Of a DNA stretch of 64,000 bases, positions 31,223-42,600 are shown in pieces (within the stretch, counting starts at the first letter, position 1; each line of letters starts with the position of its first letter). This DNA is from Beta vulgaris subsp. vulgaris. Taxonomy: Eukaryota > Streptophyta > Magnoliopsida > Caryophyllales > Amaranthaceae. The notes below the pieces were generated by a model. That model made no database searches, was not told the DNA's origin, and worked only from the letters and a program-made list of their open reading frames with translations. The stretch is from assembly GCF_026745355.1 (NCBI RefSeq), contig NC_079205.1:6305001-6369000 (forward strand), read 5' to 3'. The position numbers and the translations under genes were made by a program.

Positions 31223-32670
31223 TGATAAGTCATTTTTATATATAGTTTTTAGGTGCAATTAGGTTGCATTTTAGAGCATTTAGTTTCATATTTAGGTTCA
31301 TTATTGCATTATATTCTTAAGTTATATTTTCTATTCTTTTGTATGTTTTCTTTTTTTGATGAATTTCAGGCATTGAAGACTTATTTGGAGTATGATTAGC
31401 TAAGCTTGAGGATTAGGAGCACTTGGAAGAAGCTACAATGATAAGGATCGTATGGATATGTCATAGTACGAATTTGAGCGAAAACGAAGGGAAAATCATT
31501 AGAAGAAATGTGAAAAAGAGTCACAGTCTACTCTTCTGATCATAACTTTGATATCGTATTAGAATGAGTAATTCCCCAGATTTGGAAACTAGACTTGAAG
31601 ATCTTTCCAACGATAGGTGGCACGCCCGAGGAGACTTCTAGTAAGGAGTTATGCCTTTCGGAAGATTGCACTGTTTCTGCTGGAATCGCCACGTGTACGC
31701 GCGGATCACTAATCCGCCTATTAATGATTTATTTAAGACTTTCCTTATCTTGTAAATTACTTTCCAAGTCATATTAGGTTATTGAATATTTATTTAGATA
31801 GGTTTTCATTCTTTCTCTCTCCTCCCCCTCTCACGTTATTTTCTTTTTAGGTTTAATTTAGTTTTCTCTTCCTTTCTTTCCCTCTAGTTTTTAGTGTAAA
31901 CCCTAGTTTTTATTCTTCTTCATTAATTCATGAGTTCCATTAGTTTCTTTCCTTGATTTCTTTGATTATGTTTTTCTTAGTAGATTTAGATTTCATTATT
32001 TATTTCATGATAGAGTAGTTTCTTTTATCTATGGTTAAGTTGAACTCTAATATGATTTAATTCATGATTGTTTCTTTAAATTCTCATATTAATTTTAATT
32101 GTTCTTGCTTAATTGATTGTGCATATCCCAATACTAGAATAGGGATAACTAGTATTCTTATGATTCCATGCATTGTTTTGATCACAACGGGGATTGGATT
32201 TTGACGGTTTAAAATTTTCAATTAAGGACATGAAGTTCTCCAGGGATAGGTAGAATGATTGTTAGGAAGTTAAAGTGCCTGTTTAATGTCTTTAATTTGC
32301 ATGATTCCACGGGAGTAGGCTGAAATGCATATTAGAGAAGCCATAGATACTCGGGAGAGGTTTATGGTACTTTATTATAGGGTGTACTTTTCCTTGTGAA
32401 CATTTAGTTTATTAGTTTGGGGTAGAAATTATTTTGTATTATTTGGTGCTAGTGGGGATACTTAACTGTAGAGTCTTTTATTTTTATATTGATTAGTATA
32501 ATTTAATTCCACCATTATTCTTGATATTAATCTCCCTTAGTCTTACCATTATTTAAGGCTAATCATAGAACAACTTTCTCTCTGTGGGATCGACCCTGAC
32601 TTACCCTACTACATATTTAGGAGGATTAGTTAGGCTATTTATTTTTGTTTGGTGCGCGACACGCCTATCA
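31223..32670 (+). repeat. 3' LTR of the LARD-like element
   Basis: 1448 bases, TGATAAGTC...CGCCTATCA, followed by the GTCTA duplication and the resumed Copia RT sequence. Confidence 0.95.
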
Positions 32671-32675
32671 GTCTA

Positions 32676-33660
32676 CTACAAAGATCTAGTAAGTGGTTCC
32701 TTCATACCTTTTGCTTTATGTTGATGATATGTTGGTTGCTTGCAAGCATATGATTGAGGTCAAAAATTTGAAGAAGTTGTTGAGTAGTGAGTTTGATATG
32801 AAGAATCTTGGTGAAGCCAAGAAGATACTTGGGATGGAGATTTGAAGTGATCAATCTAAAGGGGTGTTGTACCTTAGCCAAAGGAGTTACATTGAGAAGG
32901 TTCTTGAGAGGTTAATGAACAATGCAAAGCCCGTTTCTACTCCTCTCGATTCTCACTTCAAGTTCTCAAAGGAGATTTGTCCTTAATCCGAAGAAGATGG
33001 AAGGGGGATGGCTCACATTCCTTATACTAGTGTCGTTGGGAGTGTGATGTATGTCATGGTATGTTCTAAATCGTACATTGTTCAAGCGGTGAGCATGGTG
33101 AGCCGTTATGTCAAGAACCGTAAAAGGGTATTGTGAAGCTTTGAAATGACTTCTAAGGTACTTGAAGGGTACCTCGCTCACATGTTTGCTTGGAGTTTGG
33201 CCAAGATGCAAATGGTGTGATTGGGTATTGTGGTTCGGATTATGGTGGAGACTTGGATGATCGAAAATCAACTTCGGATTATGTGTTTACCTTGGGAGGT
33301 ACGACCATGAGTTGACAAGCTTCGCTACAAGATGTTGTAGCTCTTTCAACTATGGAAGCGAAGTTCTTGCGATTACCGAGGCATTCAAGGAGACAAAGTG
33401 GCTCAAAGGGTTGGTTGGGGAGATTAGCTCATGTTCTAAGGAGGTGTCTATATTTTGTGATAGCCAAAGTGCCATTCACTTAGCTAAGAACCAAAACATA
33501 TTCCATAGAAGAGCGAATCATATTGATGTGAAATACAACTTCATTCGGAATGTCATTGATAAGAAGGAGTTGACATTGATGAAGATTCGTACCAATGAGA
33601 ACCCATCGGATGTGACAAAGCTTTGCCAACCACTAACTTCACTTTGTGTGTGAACTTGGT
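32676..33660 (+). pseudogene. Copia remnant continued: C-terminal RT half and RNase H
   Basis: Broken frames show LLYVDDMLVACKHMIEVKNL (the YVDD site is intact, 32717-32728), FDMKNLGEAKKILGMEI, LYLSQRSYIEKVLERL, then the RNase H part. That part includes GSEVLAITEAFKETKWLKG, VSIFCDSQSAIHLAKNQ, FHRRANHIDVKYNFIR and NPSDVTKL. Frameshifts lie just before the YVDD motif and in the RNase H N-terminus. It belongs to the same Copia copy as 21704-23667 and 25088-25678. Confidence 0.9.
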
Positions 33661-33769
33661 GGGTCTCTCCTCTTGTTTGTTGTAGGCACCTATGGGGTAT
33701 AACTTTGTAGTTTGATTGGTGATTTTGGGTGTTATTGGAGGTGTTTGGAGAAATTCAAGTTAAGGTGGA

Positions 33770-34345
33770 AACTTGTCATATATGACTTGAATTTTAGCGA
33801 AGACGAAGAAGGAGAGAGATTCAAATCTCTCTATCCGAACGAGAGAATCCGAGCCTGACATAGAGTGATGGGCCCGGGTGCCGCTACAGCCCGGGCGGCG
33901 CTACAGCCCGGGCGGAAAACACAACTCTCACATTCTGCCTCGAAGGCAAATTCATATTGAAGAACCTGCATCGGGAGGGCAAGTGTTGTGCCCGGGCGAC
34001 TGTCTAGCCCAGGCAGACAGTTTGCGTAGTTTCGCCTTTTTTGCGATTTTTGGATTTTTTCGAATTTCTTTGATTTGGGTTTTGGATCGTTTTGTAAACT
34101 ATAGGAGGTCATATATAAGGCATCCTAAAGTCATTTAGAACCCTAAGTTTCAAATGAGCCATAAAATATAACTCTTTCTCCTCCTCCTCTCTCCTCTCTC
34201 CTCTTCTCCATCGCAATTCCTCTATTAGAAAGGCCAAAGAAAACTGCAAGGTTCTTGTTTGTGGATGTAGGTCAAGGTTGACCGAACTACGTTAAATTTT
34301 TGTCGCTCTTTATCGCTTATTTTTCTCATTTAAAGTTTACAACAT
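33770..34345 (+). repeat. Probable 3' LTR of the Copia element
   Basis: A purine-rich stretch (AAGTTAAGGTGGAAA) at about 33757-33771 follows the RNase H and could be the polypurine tract. The LTR would start near TGTCATATATGACTTG. It contains repeated GCCCGGGCGG/CGCTACAGCCCGGGCGG words (33870-33916). The 5' LTR is missing, so the borders are not proven. Confidence 0.45.
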
Positions 34346-34429
34346 TGCATTTATTGTTAAACTTGAAGTTAACTAGCAAACCCTAAATTTTAGAAATTAC
34401 ATTTATTGCAAACATAATTAGCATAAATT

Positions 34430-35060
34430 GACATAAGAACAAAGAAAGTTTTGAAATAGCATACCTCCACCAACGCATAAAATCCTTCATAAGTTCACCC
34501 TCGAAATATGAATGTTCACTTTTTGAGATTGAGGACTAAGGAGAATACCGTACGAGATATAGTAGTGTAAGAATAGTGCTTTGAATGGTGCCTTAGCTTG
34601 AAGGTGTTTGGTAGAATGCGTGAAGAAGGAATGACATAAGGCTGACTTTGAATGCACATATATCTCAATATATAAATGGTTTTGATGTGATTCAAATTGG
34701 AGGTGATAGCTTGTTCCAAGATCTTTCCAACGATAGGTCATATGCCCAATTCTGCTGAGAAACGAGAAAGTTATGATCGTTTTACGAAGAGCTGATGAGA
34801 GCTGACCGCGACTCGCGGCCAATTCCTCGACTCGCGGTTGTGTGGATAGATTGCGACTCGTGTTTTCATTAATTGTTATTAGACGGGTTAAATTTCCGAT
34901 TTACCCTTAGGTCGTTTATGCGACTAAGATAGTCTATATATAACATCTGTAACTCTGTATTCCTTAGGTCATCATCATCAATAAAATATTATCTCTCTGC
35001 CGTGGACATAGCCAAATTGGTGAACCACGTAATTCTGGTGTCTGTTTTTATCACTTTTGA
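34430..35060 (+). repeat. LTR-like fragment upstream of ankyrin gene 2
   Basis: The phrases GATCTTTCCAACGATAGGT (shared with the LARD LTRs at about 31599) and CCGTGGACATAGCC...GGTGAACCACGTAA are typical of plant LTR sequences. The second phrase lies at 35000-35030, about 480 bases before the gene 2 start. No partner LTR or duplication was found, so this may be a solo or truncated LTR. Confidence 0.45.
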
Positions 35061-35305
35061 ATTCGTTATTTGTTTCCCTCTCACATCCGTTATAACAAGT
35101 AGCTATACAACGTAAATATCAACTTAAGAATATCGAAGACTAAGCTCTCAAAAGTGGGATGGATATTGACATAGTCAATGCCTATCTTTAACACCTTCTA
35201 CTATATTAAAAAAAGAGAGAGGGGAAATATGTTAGTTTGGGACTTTTTTCCCAGATCCGATGATTATTTTAAGAAGAAGACCAGCTGTGTGTAGAGTATT
35301 ATATT

Positions 35306-35316
35306 ATATATATAAA
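35306..35316 (+). promoter_or_regulatory. Putative TATA box of ankyrin gene 2
   Basis: TATATATAAAC about 195 bases upstream of the ATG at 35508, just after the LTR-like fragment. A run of about 20 A residues (35459-35478) lies in the presumed 5' leader. Inference from position and sequence. Confidence 0.5.
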
Positions 35317-35507
35317 CTAGTGGACGAGCAACGACAAAATTAAATTGTCACATACTCATCATCTCAGGGAGCTGCTAATAATTCATTATTCACTAGTAAA
35401 CTCACAACTCGCAAGACTAAGATGCTAATTGCTATGTAGTCCCCTCAAAAAACGAAGCAAAAAAAAAAAAAAAAAAAAGTAAGAAGCTGCTAATAATTTC
35501 CGCGGAA

Positions 35508-36153
35508 ATGGATTCAAATCTCTACAAAGCTGCAGCAACAGGAAATATAGACTTGCTTAAGGAAGCGCTTCCTAGTCTGAATACCGCACGGATAGATGAT
35601 CAATTTATCTCCTCCGAAGGAAAGGATAATATTATCCATCTTGCTGCTAAAAATGGCCATCAAGACTTCATCTTTGAAGTTATAGAGAAAATACAGCTGC
35701 CCATCTCTCTGAAAAGAGCACTCATCTGTCATAAAAATAGGGTTAAATGGAACCCACTTCACCGAGCTGCATGGGAAGGCCATTTCCAAATTGTCAGAAT
35801 CTTAATCGAATCTTACCATAAATTATCAAGTGAACCAGAAATAAGATTGAGAGTTGAAGATGCTCAATTGGATGATAATAATCAGATTCAGCCGCCATGG
35901 TTAGCGACAACTACTAATCGAAGTACTCCTCTGAATTTGGCTATGCAGAACGGACATGAAGAAGTTGCACTTTATATTTTATCACAAGATCTAGAAAAAT
36001 TCTGTAACATGGTGGACTCTAGAAAAAGCCCACTTTACCAAGCTGTGACAAAAGGGATGGAACGAGTTGCGCTACAAATATTGACATCAGATTGCTCTTA
36101 CAGTCTTGGTAGTCGAGACCTCACACTTCTCCATGACTCATACCGAATCACAG
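35508..36153 (+). CDS. Ankyrin gene 2, exon 1
   Basis: Starts MDSNLYKAAATGNIDLLKEA, in a good plant start context (GGAAATGG). Ankyrin motifs: NIIHLAAKNGHQDFIFEVI, WNPLHRAAWEGHFQIVRILI, STPLNLAMQNGHEEVALYIL and SPLYQAVTKGMERVALQIL. Donor CACAG|GTGAG at 36154, phase 1. It aligns along its length with gene 1 exon 1. Confidence 0.92.
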
Positions 36154-39100
36154 GTGAGTCTCTACACAAACGTTTTTAGCCTCAAACAACAAAACTATAT
36201 GAGCTAGAATCCTCGAGGATCAAAAGGTTGGTCTACAGGGTCAGCATCCTCAGCGGGCCCAACTTCATTTAAAATTACTTGCTCAACTTTTAATAAATTT
36301 CACCAGTTTCTAGTAGGCAATAGTAGATGAACCGAGGAACTCGTAAATGCAATTCCCAGTTCTCAATTCTCATGGTAGAAAAAGAAGCAAATTGTAAGAT
36401 TTCGGTATCCACTCCAATTCCCAAATGTCAGTAGTACATGCAAGGATATGAGGAGAAAATAGAGCTGATCATTTTGTACCGGTCCATTTTGGGCAGAATT
36501 TTTCGGCCCGCAATTGGGTCTGGCCCGTAGTTTTTTGGCTTTGGGCAGGCCAAAAACGACTTTTTAGTCTATTTTTTGGCCCGGCCCGATTTTGTCCCAT
36601 AAAGCGCGCTAATTTTGACTCGAAATAACGGGCTTTGGGCACAAAAATTCTGCCCGAATTTTGAATGGACAATTTTTTTTCGCCGCGGCCTGGCCTGAAC
36701 CATGATCACCTCTAGGAGAAACAAAACTATCATCATTTTATTGACTTCTTTATCTCTCCTCTTTCAAGCTAGTCGTTCAACTATTGAGGATTGTTAAATA
36801 TCGCCCCCAAATTATTTAAAATTACCCCAACTCCCCTCTAAAAGTACTATTATACCCTTATGCTAATTTTTTGATTCTTACTCCAATTTAACTCCTCTAA
36901 TTCATATTCTCTCTCATTTTCGCCATTACTGTCGATCAACACCGACGAGCACAAAATTCCGACCAGCACAAAATTTCGACATGCTAATTATTTTCTAACG
37001 AATTTCATGAAATAATGTATGGCCTAAACATTATATCCATGGACACAACGTCTGGCCTGGACATTGCATACATGGACACAACGTCCAAGCCAGACGTTAC
37101 TTCCAGGACACACGTTGTGTCCATGGACGCAACTTTCAGTACACACCTTGTGTCCATGGACACAACATCTGGCTTTGATGTTGCGTCCATGGACACAACA
37201 TCCAGGACACACGTTAGCCCATGAAATTCGTTTAAAAAAATTACCTTGCCGAAAAAAAATTACATCGTTGGAAAACATTGTTGTCGTCGTCGTTGGATGA
37301 TCGTTGGTGGATTAGAGCTAGTGATTGGTGGTTAGTGATTTTAGGTGATGGTAGGAGAGAATTGTAAAACAACCAAGGATATAATAGTACATTTACTTAA
37401 TAATTAGGGCGATTTGAAGTAATTATAAGGCGATGAATAGAAGTTCAACTACTTTTCCTTGCAAATTCATTGTCAAACTTTTTTACCCATAAAGTATTAA
37501 TCGGTGAAGTAGTTTTTAATTATTCAACAAAAAACAGCAAATTTCCATCATTGTTTTGGGAAGATGTGATCAGCTTATCGTTTCAAAAATATCCACATTG
37601 GAGATAGCTATAAATGTTTCTAAATCTCATGGCTTTTTATTCTAATTTTGTTTTATATTATAACCGTTTAAATTTGTTTGTAACTTATGCTATTATATGT
37701 TTATAATAGAAAAGAAACTCATCATATTTTTTAATCACGGGTTTTGATTAAGTTGAAATGTAGTAGAGAAAATGATCAAAAGGAAATAGAACTCGTATAA
37801 AGAACCTATTGTTTAGCGCCCGTAATATAGTTTCACTCCGGGCGGCGAAAATACCCGAGCCAACACTGTAAAAAATATCCCAAATTCTTCTCTGTTCTTG
37901 AAGTAAATTAAGTATATCTCTATTATATAAGGGAAGGAGAGAGCAATGGTGTCCTCTTTTGAAATGTCTATTTTACCCCCCTTCTCATTCTAAATCACAA
38001 ATTCACTTACAAATCAAAGGGGGGCTTCAAATAAAAATACCAAAAATTTAATTATAACAATCACTCACAAGTCAACTAAAATCATAAAATTGCATAATTT
38101 ACGTTATGCAAATTACTAAAATGAGGAAACTTTACAAAAACTTAAAAATTCACTTACAAACTACAACATATGAAAAAATTATCTTGAAATCAAAGTGTGT
38201 ACTTTCTTTACAATTTATGAAGTGTTGTACTTAATTCAAAAATAAACTAAGAAATTATAATATTAGAAATCATAAATAAATTCAATAAAATTTCTATTTT
38301 GTTCATATAATTTAACTTTGAGAAGTATAAAAAAAAAAAAAAGAATGGTGAGAGATTTAAGTGACAGAAACTAAACCAATCAAATTTTGCAACTAAAAGC
38401 AATTATACTTCGTTTGTCTAATGTTCAAATTTTGACATTTATGTCAAAAAAAATCGAGTTTCTTTTTCGAAAAAAATTCAAAAAAAAATTCTAGTATATA
38501 TATAAGTCAAGGGAGGAGGTGTGGTGTCTTCTTTTGAAGTGACTAAAATACCCTTTAATAATTAAAAATAATATTTTTCTTTTTATAAAAAATGAGAATC
38601 GATAAAACTTGTCATATGAATGGAATATGCAATACCATTAATAAATTGACACATTAGATTGACACAATCAATTCACGAAATCAATTAGAATCTTCAACCA
38701 AAAATAGTTAGCAAAATATCGTGATAAAATAATATTTCATATTTACAAAGTTCAAACAATATGGTTTATTAATATCTATAATTGTTAAAGAACCAAACTA
38801 AAGTTGCTGAAAACAAAATTATTAAATCATCGACCAATTTTTACAACGACGGTATTGAATAGTTAATAATCATTCACCTTTAATGTAAAAAGATAATAGC
38901 ATCTTCAAAAGAACCTCAATAATTTACATCACTATCAAAATAATTTTAGATAAAAATACATGTCTATTTGTATATAACTACATAAGATTGTCGACGCAAG
39001 CATCGCGTGCATATGCAACTAGTATATATATAAGGTAAGGGAGGAGGTGTTGATGACTCTTTTGAAGTGACTACAATAACCTCTAATATTTTAAAACAAT

Positions 39101-39549
39101 GTTTTTCTTTTTATAAAAAAATGCAAAATGAGAATCAATGAAACTTGCCATATGAGTAGGTCAAAAATGGAATATGTAATAACATTAATAACTTGACAAA
39201 CTATATTGACACAATCAATTAACGAAATCAATTAGAATCTTCAACCAAAAAAAGTTAGCAATACATCGTGATAACATAATATTTCAAATTTACAAATTTC
39301 AAACAATATGGTTTTTTAACATTTATAATTGTTAAAGAACTTTACTAAAGTCGCTGAAAAGAAAATTATTAAATCATCGACCAAATTTTACAGTGACAGT
39401 ATTGAACAGTTAAAAATCATTCACCTCTAATTTAAAAGAACCTCAATAATTTACATCACTATAAAAATAATTTTGAATAAAAAAACATGTCCATTTGTAT
39501 ATAACTACATTAAATTGTCGACGCACGCATCGCGTGCATATGCAACTAG

Positions 39550-39616
<67 letters not shown>

Positions 39617-42600
39617 ATATATATAATAATATATATATATATATATGAGCTGGAATCCAAAATTGACCCAACGTAGTTAACTTGTAAATTTTTTGCCAAA
39701 CCAACCTATTTCAGGTAGATTTGTTAGGTTTAATATTTAGATTATTTAAATACTTTTTTTCTTTCTTTATACATCATTTTGACTTTCTACACTATTAATG
39801 TAGTAGCTTTGCCTTTATAAAATTGGCTCAACACCTTGAATTATAGCACGAGTGGACCAACCACCCCCAACTAAAACTTATAGCTAGAACACTCCCAAAG
39901 TACGGACCTCGGTGCACTCCGTATTATAAATGAGCTGGATGATCGAAATTCTCACCGGTTATGGGCGATTCTTAATTTTATATTATTATTTTCCATTCCT
40001 GTCCTTTCCTTATTTTTTTTCTTTTTTTACCCATTCTTAATTTCTCTCTCCTCTCCCCCAATTGATTCTAAAGAAGACATAACTTTCCTTTCCGTCTTTG
40101 TTTTCGTGTCTCCTTCATCTTAAGCCGGAGTTGCTCTTTGCGTATCGTCACCTCAATCTCTTCTTCCTAATTAACTCATCACCAACCTATACTAATTGAG
40201 CTAAAAACCATGTATTTCATTTCTCACAAATTTCTTTAGGAAACAAATTTCCTAAACCCTAAACCCCAAACCCTTCCCATTCTCTCTTGTGTGCAACTCT
40301 CTCTCTCTTCTGAGTTGTTTCGTTCATCGGAGTTGTTGTCCTTGTCGGAAGTGTCTTGGTCGTGTGGGGTTGCCTTTGTGCTGTTGATTTTGCTGTCGCC
40401 CTTCAAGTGAGTCACCAACGTTGCCACTTTACTTTCTCGCTCTCCTCTACGTGCATTGTTGTCTGTGTGCTGATGGTGGTTGTTGGCGGTGCTGCCGCCC
40501 TTATCTTCGTTGTGCTTTTTTTGGTTTAAGTGAAAAGATTAGGGTAAAATATACAAGGGGGGATGGAAAATAATGAAAAAATTAAGAATCTCCCGTTACT
40601 AGTGAGAATTTTGACCCCCTACCTAATTTATGGTACAGACTGCACCAAAGTTCGTACTTTGGGGAATTTTGGCTATAAGTCTTAGTCAGGGGAGTCCACG
40701 CCGTTATAGTTCAGGGTGTTGAGGCTAATTTTTTCCTATAAAATCTGACTGATATATGAAAACATAAATGTTAGCAATTATAATATTGTTGAAATTATCA
40801 CAATATACATAATTTTGAAATATTAACTTTTAAAATTTTCACGGTTGTGCACTGGCAAGCATGAAATTTCATATGATATAATAAAAATAAAATATACCAA
40901 GAGTATACTAGTAGTGACAAAAGGACAAACCACCAACTGAACTCAAAATAAGAAAGTTTTAATTTCTGAACAACAATTCGTTTAAATAAGTTGGTAATAA
41001 ACGAAGTCACAAGCATTCATTTTCGATTTTAATTAGACCACACCTCCAAGCACTCCTACCCGAAGTCATCAAAACCAATGGTCGTGATTGACAATTGACA
41101 TTTCTTTAAGGTGAGATGAATATCCCTTGCACAAATAAGAGTGAAGTTAGATATCCCACTTTGCAATAGGCAGGAATTGAACCCTTGTTATAAGGGTGGA
41201 TGGAAGCAGAGCCTCCAATTAGAGATGCCAACATGTAGGATCTGGACCAACTCATGTAGGATCTAGATCTAGATCTGTTTTTCAGGCATGGATCCAGTGC
41301 CTAGCCGGATCTACTGGGTAATAAATTTGAGGATGTAGATCCAGATCCTACTGATCTGGGTTCAAAACGGATCCAAAATGAATCCTTACCCGTTTTATTC
41401 AAACGATCCTAATTTTCACTACAAATAAATATTTTATGGGGAATTTCTATTGGTCATCCCTAGTTTTTGGCTTTTTTCATTGGTAACACTAATTTTTTTT
41501 TAATCCTATTGGTCACCCTCAATAATCACATAAATGTCATAAAATGACATTATGAAGCAATAAAATGTTAGTTACCGTTAAGTGTTGAAAATTTTCGTTG
41601 AAAATTAATGGCACGCAAACCAACATGCTTAGAAAGGTTTTACAACACGCAAAAGAAGATATTTATAGTCCTTTTTTCTATCAAGTTCAACCTAAAATTT
41701 GAGTCATTAGGACCAAAGGACCTCCCAAACCTTAACCGAGCAATCTAATGGGCATCAAAACTAAGGCACGCCAATCTAGACATTTCCCTGAAATGGAAAT
41801 TGAGGTATATCATATCGTTTTTTTGCAAATTTCGACGTTAAGTTTAACCCTTAAGGACCAAGATGAACACAAAACCTTAACGGAACCTTTTTCAAGCACG
41901 AAAATCGAGGAGAGAAATGGGCACACAAATCAAGACATCAACTCTAACGAAAAGTTAACAGAGCTAACATTTTTAATGATTAAAATGTCACATTTAACGA
42001 AAAGCTAACCATTTGTTGTGTTTTAATGGTGTTTAATTACGGCTAACGACTCAAATAGGTTTTAACTATGATTTAGTAACAGAATTAGGGGTTAATAATA
42101 TAAAAAAAGTTGATAACCGTTAATCAGTAAGGGTACATGGTGAATTATCAAGAAATTGAGGGGTATACGGTGAATTTTGAAAACATCAAAGGTATATGGT
42201 GAATAAAAAAATTTATCGGGGATATATGGTGAAAAATCCGTAAAATTAAATAGAAGTGTGTAATGACTTGAGCATCGGGTTTGAGGGTTTGAAGTGTTAC
42301 CTCTTAATTTAAATATATATATTTTTAAAGGAAAAAGTTGAAGAGGGGTTAGATTTATCTAAAAATGGTGGAAATAGTGCAAGAAGGGGGGGTGAAGGGA
42401 AAATGGTTGAAATTACTATGGAAGATGTGCAACCTCAAATTGATTACTGGGGTGCTGCTGTGATTTGTTATGTTTTGGGAATCAAACCTCCTTTTAGGAA
42501 TTTCGATGGTTTTATTAGGAGGGTTTGCAGGACATTTGGTGTTCAGAAGATAGTAAATGCTTGAAAATGGAATTTACATGGTTAAATTTAGATCTCATGA

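Larger units (their letters stand above)
25684..32670 (+). mobile_element. 7-kb non-autonomous LTR retrotransposon (LARD-like, Ty3/Gypsy-derived)
   Basis: Two LTRs (25684-27118 and 31223-32670), both TGATAAGTC...GCCTATCA, flank a 4.1-kb interior. A perfect 5-bp duplication GTCTA flanks the element (25679-25683, 32671-32675). The primer site TGGCGCCGTTGCCGGG (from 27123) matches the complement of the plant tRNA-Asp 3' end, as in Athila/Tat-type Gypsy elements. The 3' polypurine tract GCTTGGGGGAG abuts the right LTR. There is no protease, RT or integrase; only a short gag-like remnant (27510-27757) is visible. Confidence 0.95.

Noticed and set aside
33831..34138. ORFs on both strands near CCCGGGCGG repeats
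   Set aside because: Lie in the probable Copia LTR and show no protein family.
37005..37300. Four overlapping ORFs on both strands with MDTT-type repeats
   Set aside because: Artefact of the CATGGACACAAC minisatellite.
39473..39699. IYIYIY-rich ORFs
   Set aside because: Translation of the TA microsatellite.
41440..42240. Foldback element suggested by ATGGTGAA repeats
   Set aside because: I could not pair the left and right parts convincingly or find a target duplication.
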